NCBI GenBank assembly: GCA_026874595.1
Contig: CM049322.1
Location: 2,217,900-2,281,899, forward strand
Reading direction: 5' to 3'
Source: Sipunculus nudus
Taxonomy: Eukaryota > Annelida > Sipuncula > Golfingiida > Sipunculidae
DNA length: 64,000 nucleotides
This document shows, piece by piece, positions 1-9,619 of this stretch. The notes beneath the pieces were generated by a model. The model did not search any database. It saw only the letters and a list, made by a program, of their open reading frames with translations, and was not told the DNA's origin. The stretch's first letter is position 1; each line of letters opens with the position of its first letter. The position numbers and the translations under genes were made by a program.

Positions 1-545
1 ACTCTGACTTCAATATGGTTTGCTAATTAATTTGACTACAGTATGGTGTGCTAACTGCTCTGACTGTAGTATGGTGTGCTAATTGCTCTAACTTTAATAT
101 GTTGTGCTAATTACTCCAGCTACAATATGTTGTGCTAATTACTGTGACTACAGTATGGTGTGCTAATTACTGTGACTACTCTATCGTGTGCAAATTACTG
201 TGAATACTGTATGGTGTGCTAATTACTGTGACTACAGTATGGTATGCTAATTACTCTTGACTACACTATGGTGTGCTAATAACTCTGACTACAGTTTGGT
301 GTGCTAATTACTCTGACTTCAATATGGTTTTAATTACTTTGACTACCGCATGGTGTGCTAATTGCTCTGACTGTAATATGGTGTGCTAATTTCTCTGACT
401 GAAATATGGTGTGCTAAGTGCTCTGACTGTAGTATGGTGTGCTAATTGCTCTGACTTTAATATGGTGTGCTTATTACTCTGACTACACTATGGTGTGCTA
501 ATTACTCTGACTACACTATGGTGTGTGTATTACTCTGACTACAAT
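1..545. repeat. 28-bp minisatellite
   Basis: About 19 imperfect head-to-tail copies of a 28-base unit of the form CTCTGACTACAGTATGGTGTG followed by CTAATTA. Copies differ by single substitutions (TGACTGTAG, TGACTTCAAT and so on) and the array is already running at base 1, so its left end is outside the window. It sits in the intron upstream of the CENATAC exon at 841. Bases 546-840 are plain intron ending in a splice acceptor (TTATATTTCTACAG). Confidence 0.9.
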
Positions 546-840
546 ATCACACATGAAGGGATAGATGGAATATTTGGACTTGACTGAGGTTAGGTGTTAT
601 ACAACATGAAACTAACAAAGACAAATACATGGAGCAGGATAACGTTACATTCTGATCCTACCAAAAATACATGTACATGGACCACTAATCTAATAATGAC
701 TTAGGGGTTCCATGTCAGAAATGCTTTAAAAGTAAGTAAGTGTTATCCATAAATTCTTGAATATGATTTTTAAAATCCTGGAAAATCTGGATAGGAATTT
801 AATTAACTCCTTTCTTGTTGTTGTTGTTATATTTCTACAG

Positions 841-976
841 GATAACGATAATGATGAAGATGACGAAGGGAATGTACACACAGGAGCGACTCCACCCTGG
901 TTGAAAGATGATGATGATGAGGAGGAAACAAAAAGTGGAGACATTGGTCCATCCCTCTCATTGTACCAGAAACAAG
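841..976 (+). CDS. CENATAC exon with GATPPW motif
   Basis: The acceptor is TATTTCTACAG ending at 840. The 136-base exon starts in frame 0 with [20 protein letters not shown], followed by the acidic run [18 protein letters not shown] and the tail LSLYQKQ, and ends at phase 1 in AAACAAG|GTGAAT (donor at 977). Reading on through the donor gives G-E-stop at 979-981, so use of this donor is needed for full-length protein. An alternative donor at ATTG|GTCCAT (near 955) has the same phase but a poor consensus and would delete the conserved GPS, so I prefer 976. The last 25 exon bases are also the first part of the 42-bp array unit. Confidence 0.9.
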
Positions 977-3900
977 GTGAATAGAAACACCTGTCCCTCT
1001 CGTTGTACCATAAGCAGGGTGAATAGAAACACCTGTCCCTCTCATTGGACCAGAAACAAGGTGAATAGAAACACCTGTCCCTCTCATTGTACCAGAAACA
1101 AGGTGAATAGAAACACCTGTCCCTCTCATTGTACCAGAAACAAGGTGAATAGAAACACCTGTCCCTCTCATTGTACCAGAAACAAGGTGAATAGAAACAC
1201 CTGTCCCTCTCATTGTACCAGAAACAAGGTGAATAGAAACACCTGTCCCTCTCATTGGACCAGAAACAAGGTGAATAGAAACACCTGTCCCTCTCATTGG
1301 ACCAGAAACAAGGTGAATAGAAACACCTGTCCCTCTCATTGGACCAGAAACAAGGTGAATAGAAACACCTGTCCCTCTCATTATACCAGAAACAAGTTGA
1401 TTAGAAACACCTGTCCCTCTCATTGTACCATAAACAAAGTGAATAGAAATATCTGTCCCTCTCATTGTACCATAAACAAAGTGAATAGAAATACCTGTCT
1501 CTCTCATTGTTCCAGAAACAAGGTGAATAGAAACACCTGTCCCTCTCATTGTACCAGAAAACAAGGTGAAAAGAAACACCTGTCCCTCTCATTTTACCAG
1601 AAACAAGGTGTATAGAAACACCTGTCCCTCTCATTGTATCAGAAACAAGGTGAAAAGAAACACCTGTCCCTCTCATTGTACCAGAAACAAGGTGAATAGA
1701 AACACCTGTCCCTCTCATTGTACCATAAACAAAGTGAATAGAAATACCTGTCCCTCTCATTGTTCCAGAAACAAGGTGAATAGAAACACCTGTCCCTCTC
1801 ATTGTACCAGAAAACAAGGTGAAAAGAAACACCTGTCCCTCTCATTGTTCCAGAAACAAGGTGAATAGAAACACCTGTCCCTCCCATTGTACCAGAAACA
1901 AGGTGAATAGAAACACCTGTCCCTCTCATTGTACCATAAACAAAGTGAATAGAAATACCTGTCCCTCTCATTGTTCCAGAAACAAGGTGAATAGAAACAC
2001 CTGTCCCTCTCATTGTACCAGAAATCAAGGTGAAAAGAAACACCTGTCCCTCTCATTGTACCAGAAACAAGGTGAATAGAAACACCTGTCCCTCTCATTG
2101 TACCATAAACAAAGTGAATAGAAATACCTGTCCCTCTCATTGTTCCAGAAACAAGGTGAATAGAAACACCTGTCCCTTTCATTGTACCAGAAAACAAGGT
2201 GAAAAGAAACACCTGTCCCTCTCATTGTTCCAGAAACAAGGTGAATAGAAACACCTGTCCCTCTCATTGTACCAGAAACAAGGTGAATAGAAACACCTGT
2301 CCCTCTCATTGTACCAGAAACAAAGTGAAAAGAAACACCTGTCCCTCTCATTGTACCAGAAACAAGGTGAATAGAAACACCTGTCCCTCTCATTGTACCA
2401 TAAACAAAGTGAATAGAAACACCTGTCCCTCTCATTGTACCATAAACAAAGTGAAAAGAAATACCTGTCCCTCTCATTGTTCCAGAAACAAGGTGAATAG
2501 AAACACCTGTCCCTCTCATTGTACCAGAAAACAAGGTGAAAAGAAACACCTGTCCCTCTCATTGTTCCAGAAACAAGGTGAATAGAAACACCTGTCCCTC
2601 TCATTGTACCATAAACAAGGTGAATAGAAACACCTGTCCCTCTCATTGTACCATAAACAAAGTGAATAGAAATACCTGCCCCTCTTATTGTTCCAGAAAC
2701 AAGGTGAATAGAAACACCTGTCCCTCTCATTGTACCATAAACAAAGTGAATAGAAATACCTGTCCCTCTCATTGTTCCAGAAACAAGGTGAAGAGAAACA
2801 CCTGTCCCTCTCATTGTACCAGAAAACAAGGTGAAAAGAAACACCTGTCCCTCTCATTGTTCCAGAAACAAGGTGAATAGAAACACCTGTCCCTCTCATT
2901 GTACCAGAAACAAGGTGAATAGAAACACCTGTCCCTCTCATTGTACCATAAACAAAGTGAATAGAAATACCTGTCCCTCTCATTGTTCCAGAAATAAGGT
3001 GAATAGAAACACCTGTATTTCTCATTGTACCATGAACAAAGTGAATAGAAATACCTGTCCCTCTCATTGTTCCAGAAACAAGGTGAATAGAAACACCTGT
3101 CCCTCTCATTGTACCAGAAAACAAGGTGAAAAGAAACATCTGTCCCTCTCATTGTTCCAGAAAACAAGGTGAAAAGAAACACATGTCCCTCTCATTGTAC
3201 CAGAAACAAGGTGTATAGAAACACCTGTCCCTCTCATTGTACAAGAAACTAGATGAATAGAAACACCTGTCCCTCTCATTGTACCATAAACAAAGTGAAT
3301 AGAAACACCTGTCCCTCTCATTGTTCCAGAAACAAGGTATATAGAAACACCTGTCCCTCTCATTGGACCAGAAAACAAGGTGAAAAGAAACACCTGTCTC
3401 TCTTAATCAACCGTGGACAAACACGATGCCTGCTTTGGTCTCAATTGTATAATATGCCTGTCTGAGATGGGATGCATATTGATATACACAGTGCAAGTCT
3501 ATCCGGCAGGTTGTGTGGCCTTTGTCCAGCAGGTTGTGTGGCCTTTGTCCAGCAGGTTGTCTGGCCTTTGTCCAGCAGGTTGTCTGTCCTTTGTCCGGCA
3601 GGTTGTCTGTCCTTTGTCTGGCAGGTTGTCTGGCCTTTGTCCGGCAGGTTGTCTGGCCTTTGTCCAGCAGGTTGTCTGGCCTTTGTCCAGCAGGTTGTCT
3701 GTCCTTTGTCCAGCAGGTTGTCTGTCCTTTGTCCGGCAGGTTGTCTGGCCTTTGTCCGTCAGGTTGTCTGGCCTTTGTCCGGCAGGTTGTCTGGCCTTTG
3801 TCCAGCAGGTTGTCTGGCCTTTGTCCGGCAGGTTGTCTGGCCTTTGTCCGTCAGGTTGTCTGGCCTTTTTCCGCATGTTGTCTGGCCTTTGTCTAGTAGG

Positions 3901-6900
3901 TTGTCTGGCCTTTGTCCGGCAGGTTGTCTGGCCTTTGTCCGGCAGGTTGTCTGGCCTTTGTCTGGCAGGTTGTCTGGCCTTTGTCCGGCAGGTTGTCTGG
4001 CCTTTGTCCAGCAGGTTGTCTGGCCTTTGTCCGGCAGGTTGTCTGGCCTTTGTCCGGCAGGTTGTCTGGCCTTTGTCCGGCAGGTTGTCTGGCCTTTGTC
4101 CGTCAGGTTGTCTGGCCTTTGTCCGGCAGGTTGTCTGGCCTTTGTCCGGCAGATTGTCTGTCCGTTTATGTTTAGTGTAACTGTGATAAGTTAACTGGGC
4201 ATTGATGGATTTTCAAGGAACACACTATTCACTACTCACCAAAATATTGTCTCACTCTGAGTTTTGATTCTCAGCAAAATGTGGTTAGAGGTCAGCAGAC
4301 TTCTTTGTATTGTCACCACATGGATATGATGAATATGGTGGATTTTGATGAAATTCAACAAAAATATTAGGCTATATGATATCTTGCCTAAGTCTGAATT
4401 ATGGCAAAATACATGCATTCTAAATGAGGTCAGAGGCCACCAGACTTTGGTGGCAATGTGATGACTTACAAAAAAATCCTGTGGATTATCAGGAAACTCA
4501 TAAATATTTACCTATAGAGATTCTCACCTGAGTTAAATTCTTGCCAAAATCCATGCATTTTTGATGAGGTCAGAGGTCACAAGACATACAGCAGACATTT
4601 TTAATGCATTCATGCAGTGCTCTTGTTCATCACCTTTGTTAAAGCACTGATCTACCTAATATACCTACATATACCTAATATACCTACATATACCTACATA
4701 TTTCAAAGTTATATAGCTTTCACCTGATATACATCAGCAGATGTTGATAATTATCTTCATTATGATTGTAAAGACTCCTTGATGAATCAAGCTGGTATTA
4801 CATTAATAACCGTGATCACACTGATCAACAGATACTACTCCAGATGTCACTTCCTTGTGTCCTACCTGTCTGTATATACTTGTATTAACAGACTTAAGAG
4901 TATTTTTCAGTAAATATAAAACTTCTTTGAATTTGTGCGCATATTTGTTTATGATTTAATACATAGAAAAAATGCAAGTATAATTGATTAATCGACACAG
5001 ATTAAGACATTAGTTCCTCTGTAGTTGTACTGCTCATTAGCCTTCCTGCCCTTTACAAGACCTGCTTTAGGGTAGTAGTAGTTCCACCGATTAAAATCCT
5101 GTACTATGCATTTTTAACTATATCTTAGTGGATATGGTAATGTATTTTGGAACAGAGGTAGTGAAATAGAAAATGAGAGATCAAGTGCAGCTTTCTTTAT
5201 AATGTAACCCTTGTCCTGTTAAATGCTGCTTTAATTTTCAGTGGAGCTCAACAGAAAGAGGAAGCTCCCCCCTGACAGAGTTGGTGCAAAGTTTGACCAC
5301 AAGGGGGTGACAGGTGCTGGGTGGCTGCCATCATTTGGATCTGTGTGGAGTAAACAAAGGAGAAAACACACACGGTCTGTAGATAAAAATAGAATGTGTA
5401 AATGAGTGGTATGTAGTACTAACTGGAACATACAAAGCTAAATGAAGGCAAGCATAGTAAACATTGAATTTATAAACGTGTAGCAATTACTACTCTGTTG
5501 AGAAAAAGCCTTTAAGGTGCCCATTCACCCATCTTTTGAAAAAGCATTCATTTGTTCTGGCTTCCTGAGTTTAAATATTAATGATCTAAGGGTAATTCTG
5601 GTTATGGAAAGTTCTTATAATAGTGCCTGCATGAAGGATGTATGAACTTGTTTATCAACAACGTTTTTGTAAACAAAGTAATGTTGACAAATGGAAAAAA
5701 ACATGTAACCTAAGTTGGTAAGTTGCATATATGTGGAGGTAGAAAGGTAACTTGTCACAAAACACCAATGCATTTGTTGAATTATGATTATTATGGCTAG
5801 GGGTGGGCCGATCATCGAGTTTTATTGAAAGTCAGTCGGTTTGCTGTCACTTTCAAGCTCTCGATTACCAAAGGCAACTATGGATAACATCATAATAATG
5901 GTTTTCTTTCAAGAATGCCTTTATGTTATAGGCAAATATTATTCTTCCATTTTTTACCACATTCCACGCTTCATATAATGAGCCTGTGTTCCCATATTAC
6001 TTCCGTATGTAACTGAGTATGACTCGGTAGATCCAAGAATGGAGGACTTATTAAAGTTATAATGTGTGAACTCGCAGGGAGCTGCAGCATTAGTGGATAG
6101 TTTTCTTAGGAGATGTACATTGCAAAATGTGGGCGGGATGGCATTAAAATACCCCATAAATTCTCCAGCAATGCCAATTTTGCGAGATTCTCTAAGTATA
6201 ATTGATGCCAGGTGCCACTGTTTAGACCATCCTTAACAAGTTCTTTGTTGGTGCTAACCCGGCCGGTCAAGTATTTTGATTTCTGCTGGTATTTTTTTCT
6301 CACTTGTCTGCAATTTTTTTGGTATAATCTGCCCCAAGCGCACCTGTGCCTGTAAAATCTGCCTTCATGTGCTAGAAAAACAGCCCCTCTAAAGGCCTAA
6401 TAAAATGAAGTTTTGCGGATACTATGTTTTTGACCGGGTTCCAACGCCGCCGCGGCGTTCATTTCCGGAGAACTTCTCTGAGACTACTAGACGGATTTTT
6501 CCGAAACTTACACCAATTATCGGGTCACATGTAAACTGGTGCCTAACCAAGTATCCTTGACCTCTGACCTTTCCTCTCTGCCCAGCGTCCATTTTTGCGT
6601 ATGTTTCCACACATAAACCCACATATCTCGGGAACCGTTTGTAGCCCTTGGATAGCTTTATAACATACACAACACATGGTGGCGCCACCTGCAACCATGT
6701 TTGCAGTGTCCATCTGTGCGTCTGCCTTGGGTTAAAATCACCCATATCTCTGCAGTGGTTTGACTAATTCACTTGAAAATTTGGCATGCGTATACAATCT
6801 AGATAGCTTTCTTGATTTTATGACAGGTGGCGCCACCTATATTCACGTTTATGCTGCAGACATCCAAGCTTATATCTCGGGAACCGTTTGACCGATTTGG

Positions 6901-8279
6901 CCAAAATTTTGCATGAGTATAGCTCTCACAAAGCTTTATAACATACACAACACATGGTGGCGCCACCTGCAACCATGTTTGCAGTGTCCATCTGTGCGTC
7001 TGCCTTGTGTTAAAATCACCCATATCTCTGCAGTGGTTTGACTAATTCACTTGAAATTTGGCATGCGTATACAATCTAGATAGCTTTCTTGATTTTATGA
7101 CAGGTGGCGCCACCTACATTCACGTTTACGCTGCAGACATCCAAGCTCATATCTCGAGAACCGTTTGCCCGATTGGGCCAAAGTTTTGCATGTAAATAGA
7201 TCTCACATAGCTCTTTATCATACGCAAAACTGGTGGCGCCTCCTGCAACAATTTTTGCACAGCGTCTGTCTGTTAGTCTGCCATGGGCTAAAATCACTCA
7301 TATCACGGCAGTGGTTTGACATGTCTCCCTAAAATTTTGCAGGTTTATACATCCTGGACAGCTCTCTTGATTTTATGACAGGTGGCGCCACCTATATTCT
7401 GGTTTACGCTGCAGACATCCAAGCTCATATCTCGAGAACCGTTTGACCGATTGGGCCAAAGTTTTGCATGTAAATAGATCTCACATAGCTCTTTATTATA
7501 CGCAAAACTGGTGGCGCCTCCTGCAACAATTTTTGCACAGCGTCCGTCTGTTTGTCTGCCATGGGCTAAAATCACTCATATACATGTAGTGGTTTGACTT
7601 ATCTGCCTTAAATTTTGCACATGTATACAACTTGGACAGCTTTCTGGATTTTGTGGTAGGTGGCACAACCTACATACACATTTCGGCTGCAGACATCCAT
7701 GCTAATATGCCACACTTCACTCTATTTCCCCTTGCCGCTCAATCCATGCCTCACTTTACCCGTTCCACTCTGATTTTGGCGGATACATGTAGTCGCTTGT
7801 CGACTACATGATTCTAGTTTGATCCTTAAAATTAGTCTGATTGTGTCTATATACTTGGAAGGATCGTTACACCCATGCGCAAGAGGAGAATATGACAGGG
7901 AAACGCAGGAACAGTTTCACAGACTATTTCATATTTCTTTGATAATTCATATATTTGTCTGAACCGATTAATAATTGATCAGCAATCGGTTTGTTCAAAC
8001 CAATGGTCGATTATGAAAAAGGAACCGACTCCCACAACTAAATTTGGTGGGCCCTCACATATTATAAACACAATGATATAAACAAAACAAGCAGCCTGTG
8101 TGCAGTGATATATACGTCTCCAGGTCAATTTTTATGAATGAACCCAGGGATGACCAATGTAAGCTAATAAAGGTGAGATAGGTGATTAGGCCCATTTAAA
8201 TTTAGCCTTTGATATGCATAGATTGTTACCATTTTTGTATATATTTAAATGGATCTTATGGCTAGATATTCTATTAAAG

Positions 8280-8337
<58 letters not shown>

Positions 8338-9519
8338 GAGTTTGGCAATTCTTCGGAAATACCATCAAGGATTGGTTGAAAGGATCAAAACAAAAGAACC
8401 AATTAGCAGCATAACACTGGATGTGGTGCTCCTTCACAAAAGAAAAAAAAATATTTTCACAAAATCAGATCAGCAATTTTCTCGATGATCTCTTTGGATG
8501 TCCTTCATGTCTTATTAAGGGAATGTTACAGTAGATTTATGAATGTCTCTCAAAGAACCACTGAAGTGTGAAATCTTAGTCTGGATTTTTAACCTCAGGA
8601 CTTAACATTGATGCAGTTTTTTTCTCATTATTTCAGAGAGCAGTTCATGAGAAAAGGATACATGAAGACTCAGTTTGAATACAGTGACCATGAAATGCAG
8701 CATGGGTCGGCTAAACCAGGCAGAATGGGTAACAATGATGTCAAGGTCATCAGGACGGGTGGCAGAGATGCAAACAGTAGCCTGGGTGGTCAGGAACATG
8801 AGGTGGTGTCAAATGTCCAGCTGAGGTACACAGGTAATAACCACCAGGGGGCGCCAAATGTTCAGCCGAGTTACACGGGTCATAACCAACAGGGAACACA
8901 AGCGGGCTTATGGGAGAGTTCGAAAATTCCCAAAACTGTGCCTAATAATGGAAATATTCAGCAAGTGTCACATGACGCTGGGTTAACAGTGTCCTCCTCA
9001 GCCAACCAGGCCACAGACACTGTCTCTTCATGTACAGTGTCTGGTTATTACGTCAGTGAAGCTTCAGGTGTTAGCTCGGGGCATAACAATGTGCTGGCAG
9101 ATAACATATCGCAAATATTAAATAAAAACTCACGGACAAACACTTTGTACAACAAGCGTATGGTGAAGCCTTGTACTTCCACACAGACCATTAGTAATGT
9201 TACACAACCATTTAGAGTTTTTCATTCAATGACTGATCGGCAGGAACGGGGAGAAACTAACTACAATAAAACCTCTGATAACTGGTCAGTGGTCAAGAAT
9301 AATTCAGGTGTGACATGTAAAACAAAAGGAGTTGGCGGAGCTAACTTCACACTACCAGGTGATTGGCAGGCTGGACATTCAGATACTCTCCTAGAGGGCA
9401 GCACTCATTCTTCCCAGGGGTCATTTGAGTACAAAAGGAAAAGATCATATGGAAGTCTTGTTGCTTCGGACAGAATCAGAATCAGTGCCAGTCTTCTTAA
9501 TCCAGACCAGAAGAAATAA
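841..9519 (+). CDS. CENATAC (CCDC84) gene, last three exons, 5' incomplete
   Basis: Gene model: join 841-976, 5242-5374, 8637-9519. Phases agree at both junctions (phase 1, then phase 2). CENATAC is known as the centrosome-linked factor needed for splicing of AT-AC minor introns in the U12 spliceosome; it works in the nucleus with TXNL4B. The joined frame contains the family's C-terminal signature in order: [11 protein letters not shown], an acidic stretch, GDIGPS, then [12 protein letters not shown] and [10 protein letters not shown], and RRKHTREQF. The spacing between GPS and LPPDRVG is 15 residues, as I recall it for the human protein. The N-terminal zinc-finger exons would lie before base 1. 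Unlike vertebrate CENATAC, which ends soon after this motif block, the frame continues for about 290 residues of low-complexity sequence. Family assignment rests on recalled human motifs; splice joins are inferred. Confidence 0.92.
952..3405. repeat. 42-bp minisatellite built on the CENATAC exon end and splice donor
   Basis: About 57 copies of a 42-base unit. The unit reads TCCCTCTCATTGTACCAG then AAACAAG (25 bases, identical to the last 25 bases of the exon ending at 976) followed by GTGAATAGAAACACCTG (17 bases, the start of the intron). Common variants are TGTTCCAG for TGTACCAG, TAAACAAAG for GAAACAAG, and a 43-base version with GAAAACAAG and GTGAAAAG. The 43-base version recurs every 4 to 8 units (near 1553, 1806, 2185, 2521, 2818, 3115), which shows higher-order amplification. 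Since 42 is a multiple of 3, several frames stay open for hundreds of codons; these are not genes. In the CENATAC frame every standard unit carries a TAG. Confidence 0.97.
3499..4165. repeat. 23-bp minisatellite in CENATAC intron
   Basis: About 29 copies of a 23-base unit CAGGTTGTCTGGCCTTTGTC plus CGG. Variants are CCAG, CCGT and CTGG at the end of the unit, and TGTCC for TGGCC. Each unit contains a pyrimidine-rich stretch ending in (C/G)GCAG|GTTG, so it looks like a 3' splice site set directly against a GT. It lies in the same intron as the 42-bp donor-like array, 90 bases after that array ends. Long open frames across it come from the repeat and do not code. Confidence 0.95.
4166..5241. other. 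CENATAC intron, weak ~140-bp repeat then unique sequence
   Basis: From 4230 to 4600 three degraded copies of a segment of about 140 bases can be seen (GAGGTCAG at 4288, 4427 and 4566, each followed by CA and AGAC, and each preceded by TTGCCAAAAT or AGCAAAATG). A short TACCTACATA/TACCTAATA run is at 4650-4700. The remainder holds no gene I can see. The intron ends with the acceptor CTGCTTTAATTTTCAG at 5241. Confidence 0.55.
5242..5374 (+). CDS. CENATAC exon with [12 protein letters not shown] motif
   Basis: The 133-base exon enters at phase 1 (G from 976 joins TG to make Val) and reads [20 protein letters not shown] then [19 protein letters not shown] and RRKHT. This is the most conserved C-terminal block of CENATAC. 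I place the donor at ACACG|GTCTGT (5375) at phase 2, because joining to 8637 gives RRKHTREQF, which lines up without gaps with the recalled human RRWQSRHQF. If the intron is retained the frame runs nine more residues (SVDKNRMCK) to a TGA at 5403-5405. That would make a protein close to the vertebrate length, so a short isoform is possible. Confidence 0.92.
5406..6399. other. CENATAC intron, no gene seen
   Basis: AT-rich intron sequence. At 5795-5880 there is a GGGTGGGCCGATCATCGAG segment rich in CGAT and GATT words. A matching CAATCGGTTTGTTC ... GGTCGATTATG ... GGTGGGCC segment occurs at 7985-8055, so 5795-8055 may be one compound or nested transposon around the 278-bp repeats. No coding frame is supported. 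Confidence 0.35.
6400..7712. repeat. 278-bp tandem repeat, about 4.5 copies
   Basis: A 278-base unit repeats exactly in register: the word TTTGACTAATTC or its variants begins at about 6760, 7038, 7316 and 7594. Shared blocks in each unit are GATTTTATGACAGGTGGCGC followed by CACCTA; CTGCAGACATCCAAGCT; ATATCTCG(G/A)GAACCGTTTG followed by (A/C)CCGATT; and CAGCGTC or AGTGTCC followed by TCTG. The first copy (6400-6760) and the last are more diverged. Minus-strand open frames of about 75 codons recur once per unit and carry no domain I recognise. Confidence 0.9.
8280..8337. repeat. TA microsatellite
   Basis: Almost pure (TA)n interrupted by TTTATTTA in the middle. It lies in the last CENATAC intron, 300 bases before the terminal exon. 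Confidence 0.97.
8637..9519 (+). CDS. CENATAC terminal exon, long low-complexity tail
   Basis: The acceptor is TTTCTCATTATTTCAG at 8636. A joins CG from 5374 to give Arg, then [19 protein letters not shown] follows, and the frame stays open for 293 codons to TAA at 9517-9519. After the conserved EQF the tail is rich in Ser, Thr, Asn, Gln and Gly with no hydrophobic core, so it is probably disordered. Two short internal repeats are visible near 8809-8900 ([13 protein letters not shown] and [13 protein letters not shown]). The last 40 residues turn basic ([11 protein letters not shown]). I know of no domain match. The codon pattern, the single long frame and the downstream poly(A) signal support a real terminal exon. 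The function of the tail is unknown; phosphorylation-rich RNP contacts would be a guess. Confidence 0.88.
8841..8855 (+). promoter_or_regulatory. CTCF-like motif inside CENATAC terminal exon
   Basis: CCACCAGGGGGCGCC matches all 15 positions of the commonly quoted CTCF core CCASYAGRKGGCRSY. It also encodes part of the tail repeat (NHQGAP), so it may be chance. It lies near the 3' end of CENATAC, upstream of the intergenic block. Confidence 0.35.
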
Positions 9520-9589
9520 ATATCTCTTGTTGTTCTGTTTGTTTCTGATGTCTTAGTCATGCTCTTTGTAATACTCCAAGGACGTTTAC

Positions 9590-9595
9590 AATAAA
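9590..9595 (+). terminator. Poly(A) signal of CENATAC
   Basis: AATAAA lies 71 bases after the CENATAC stop codon and is followed by a T/GT-rich stretch (CTGTTTATAATGTATGG). This fits 3' end formation near 9610-9620 and a short 3' UTR. Confidence 0.8.
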
Positions 9596-9619
9596 CTGTT
9601 TATAATGTATGGTCTAAAC

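Noticed and set aside
757-840. Start codon at 757 for the 841 exon
   Set aside because: The frame is open upstream by chance through an AT-rich intron end. CENATAC needs upstream exons, and 840 is a clear acceptor.
952-3405. CRISPR array
   Set aside because: Regular spacing suggests it at first, but the repeats are directly adjacent with no unique spacers and the DNA is clearly eukaryotic. The same applies to the 28-, 43-, 62-, 76- and 92-bp arrays.
827-3465. Many long open frames on both strands (Cys/His- or MRGTGVSIH-type repeats)
   Set aside because: The 42-base unit is a multiple of three, so any stop-free frame of one unit stays open throughout. Translations repeat every 14 residues, change with the 43-base units and have no start, splice or family support.
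3413-4194. Open frames of up to 255 codons in the 23-bp array
   Set aside because: They are open in all three forward frames with the same repeated peptide ([13 protein letters not shown]), as expected for a stop-free unit not divisible by three.
5954-7575. Minus-strand ORFs with [26 protein letters not shown] motifs as a gene family
   Set aside because: They recur once per 278-bp tandem unit and diverge like neutral DNA.
8249-8488. 79-codon ORF over the TA tract
   Set aside because: A third of it is the (TA)n run read as Ile-Tyr; the rest has no coding features.
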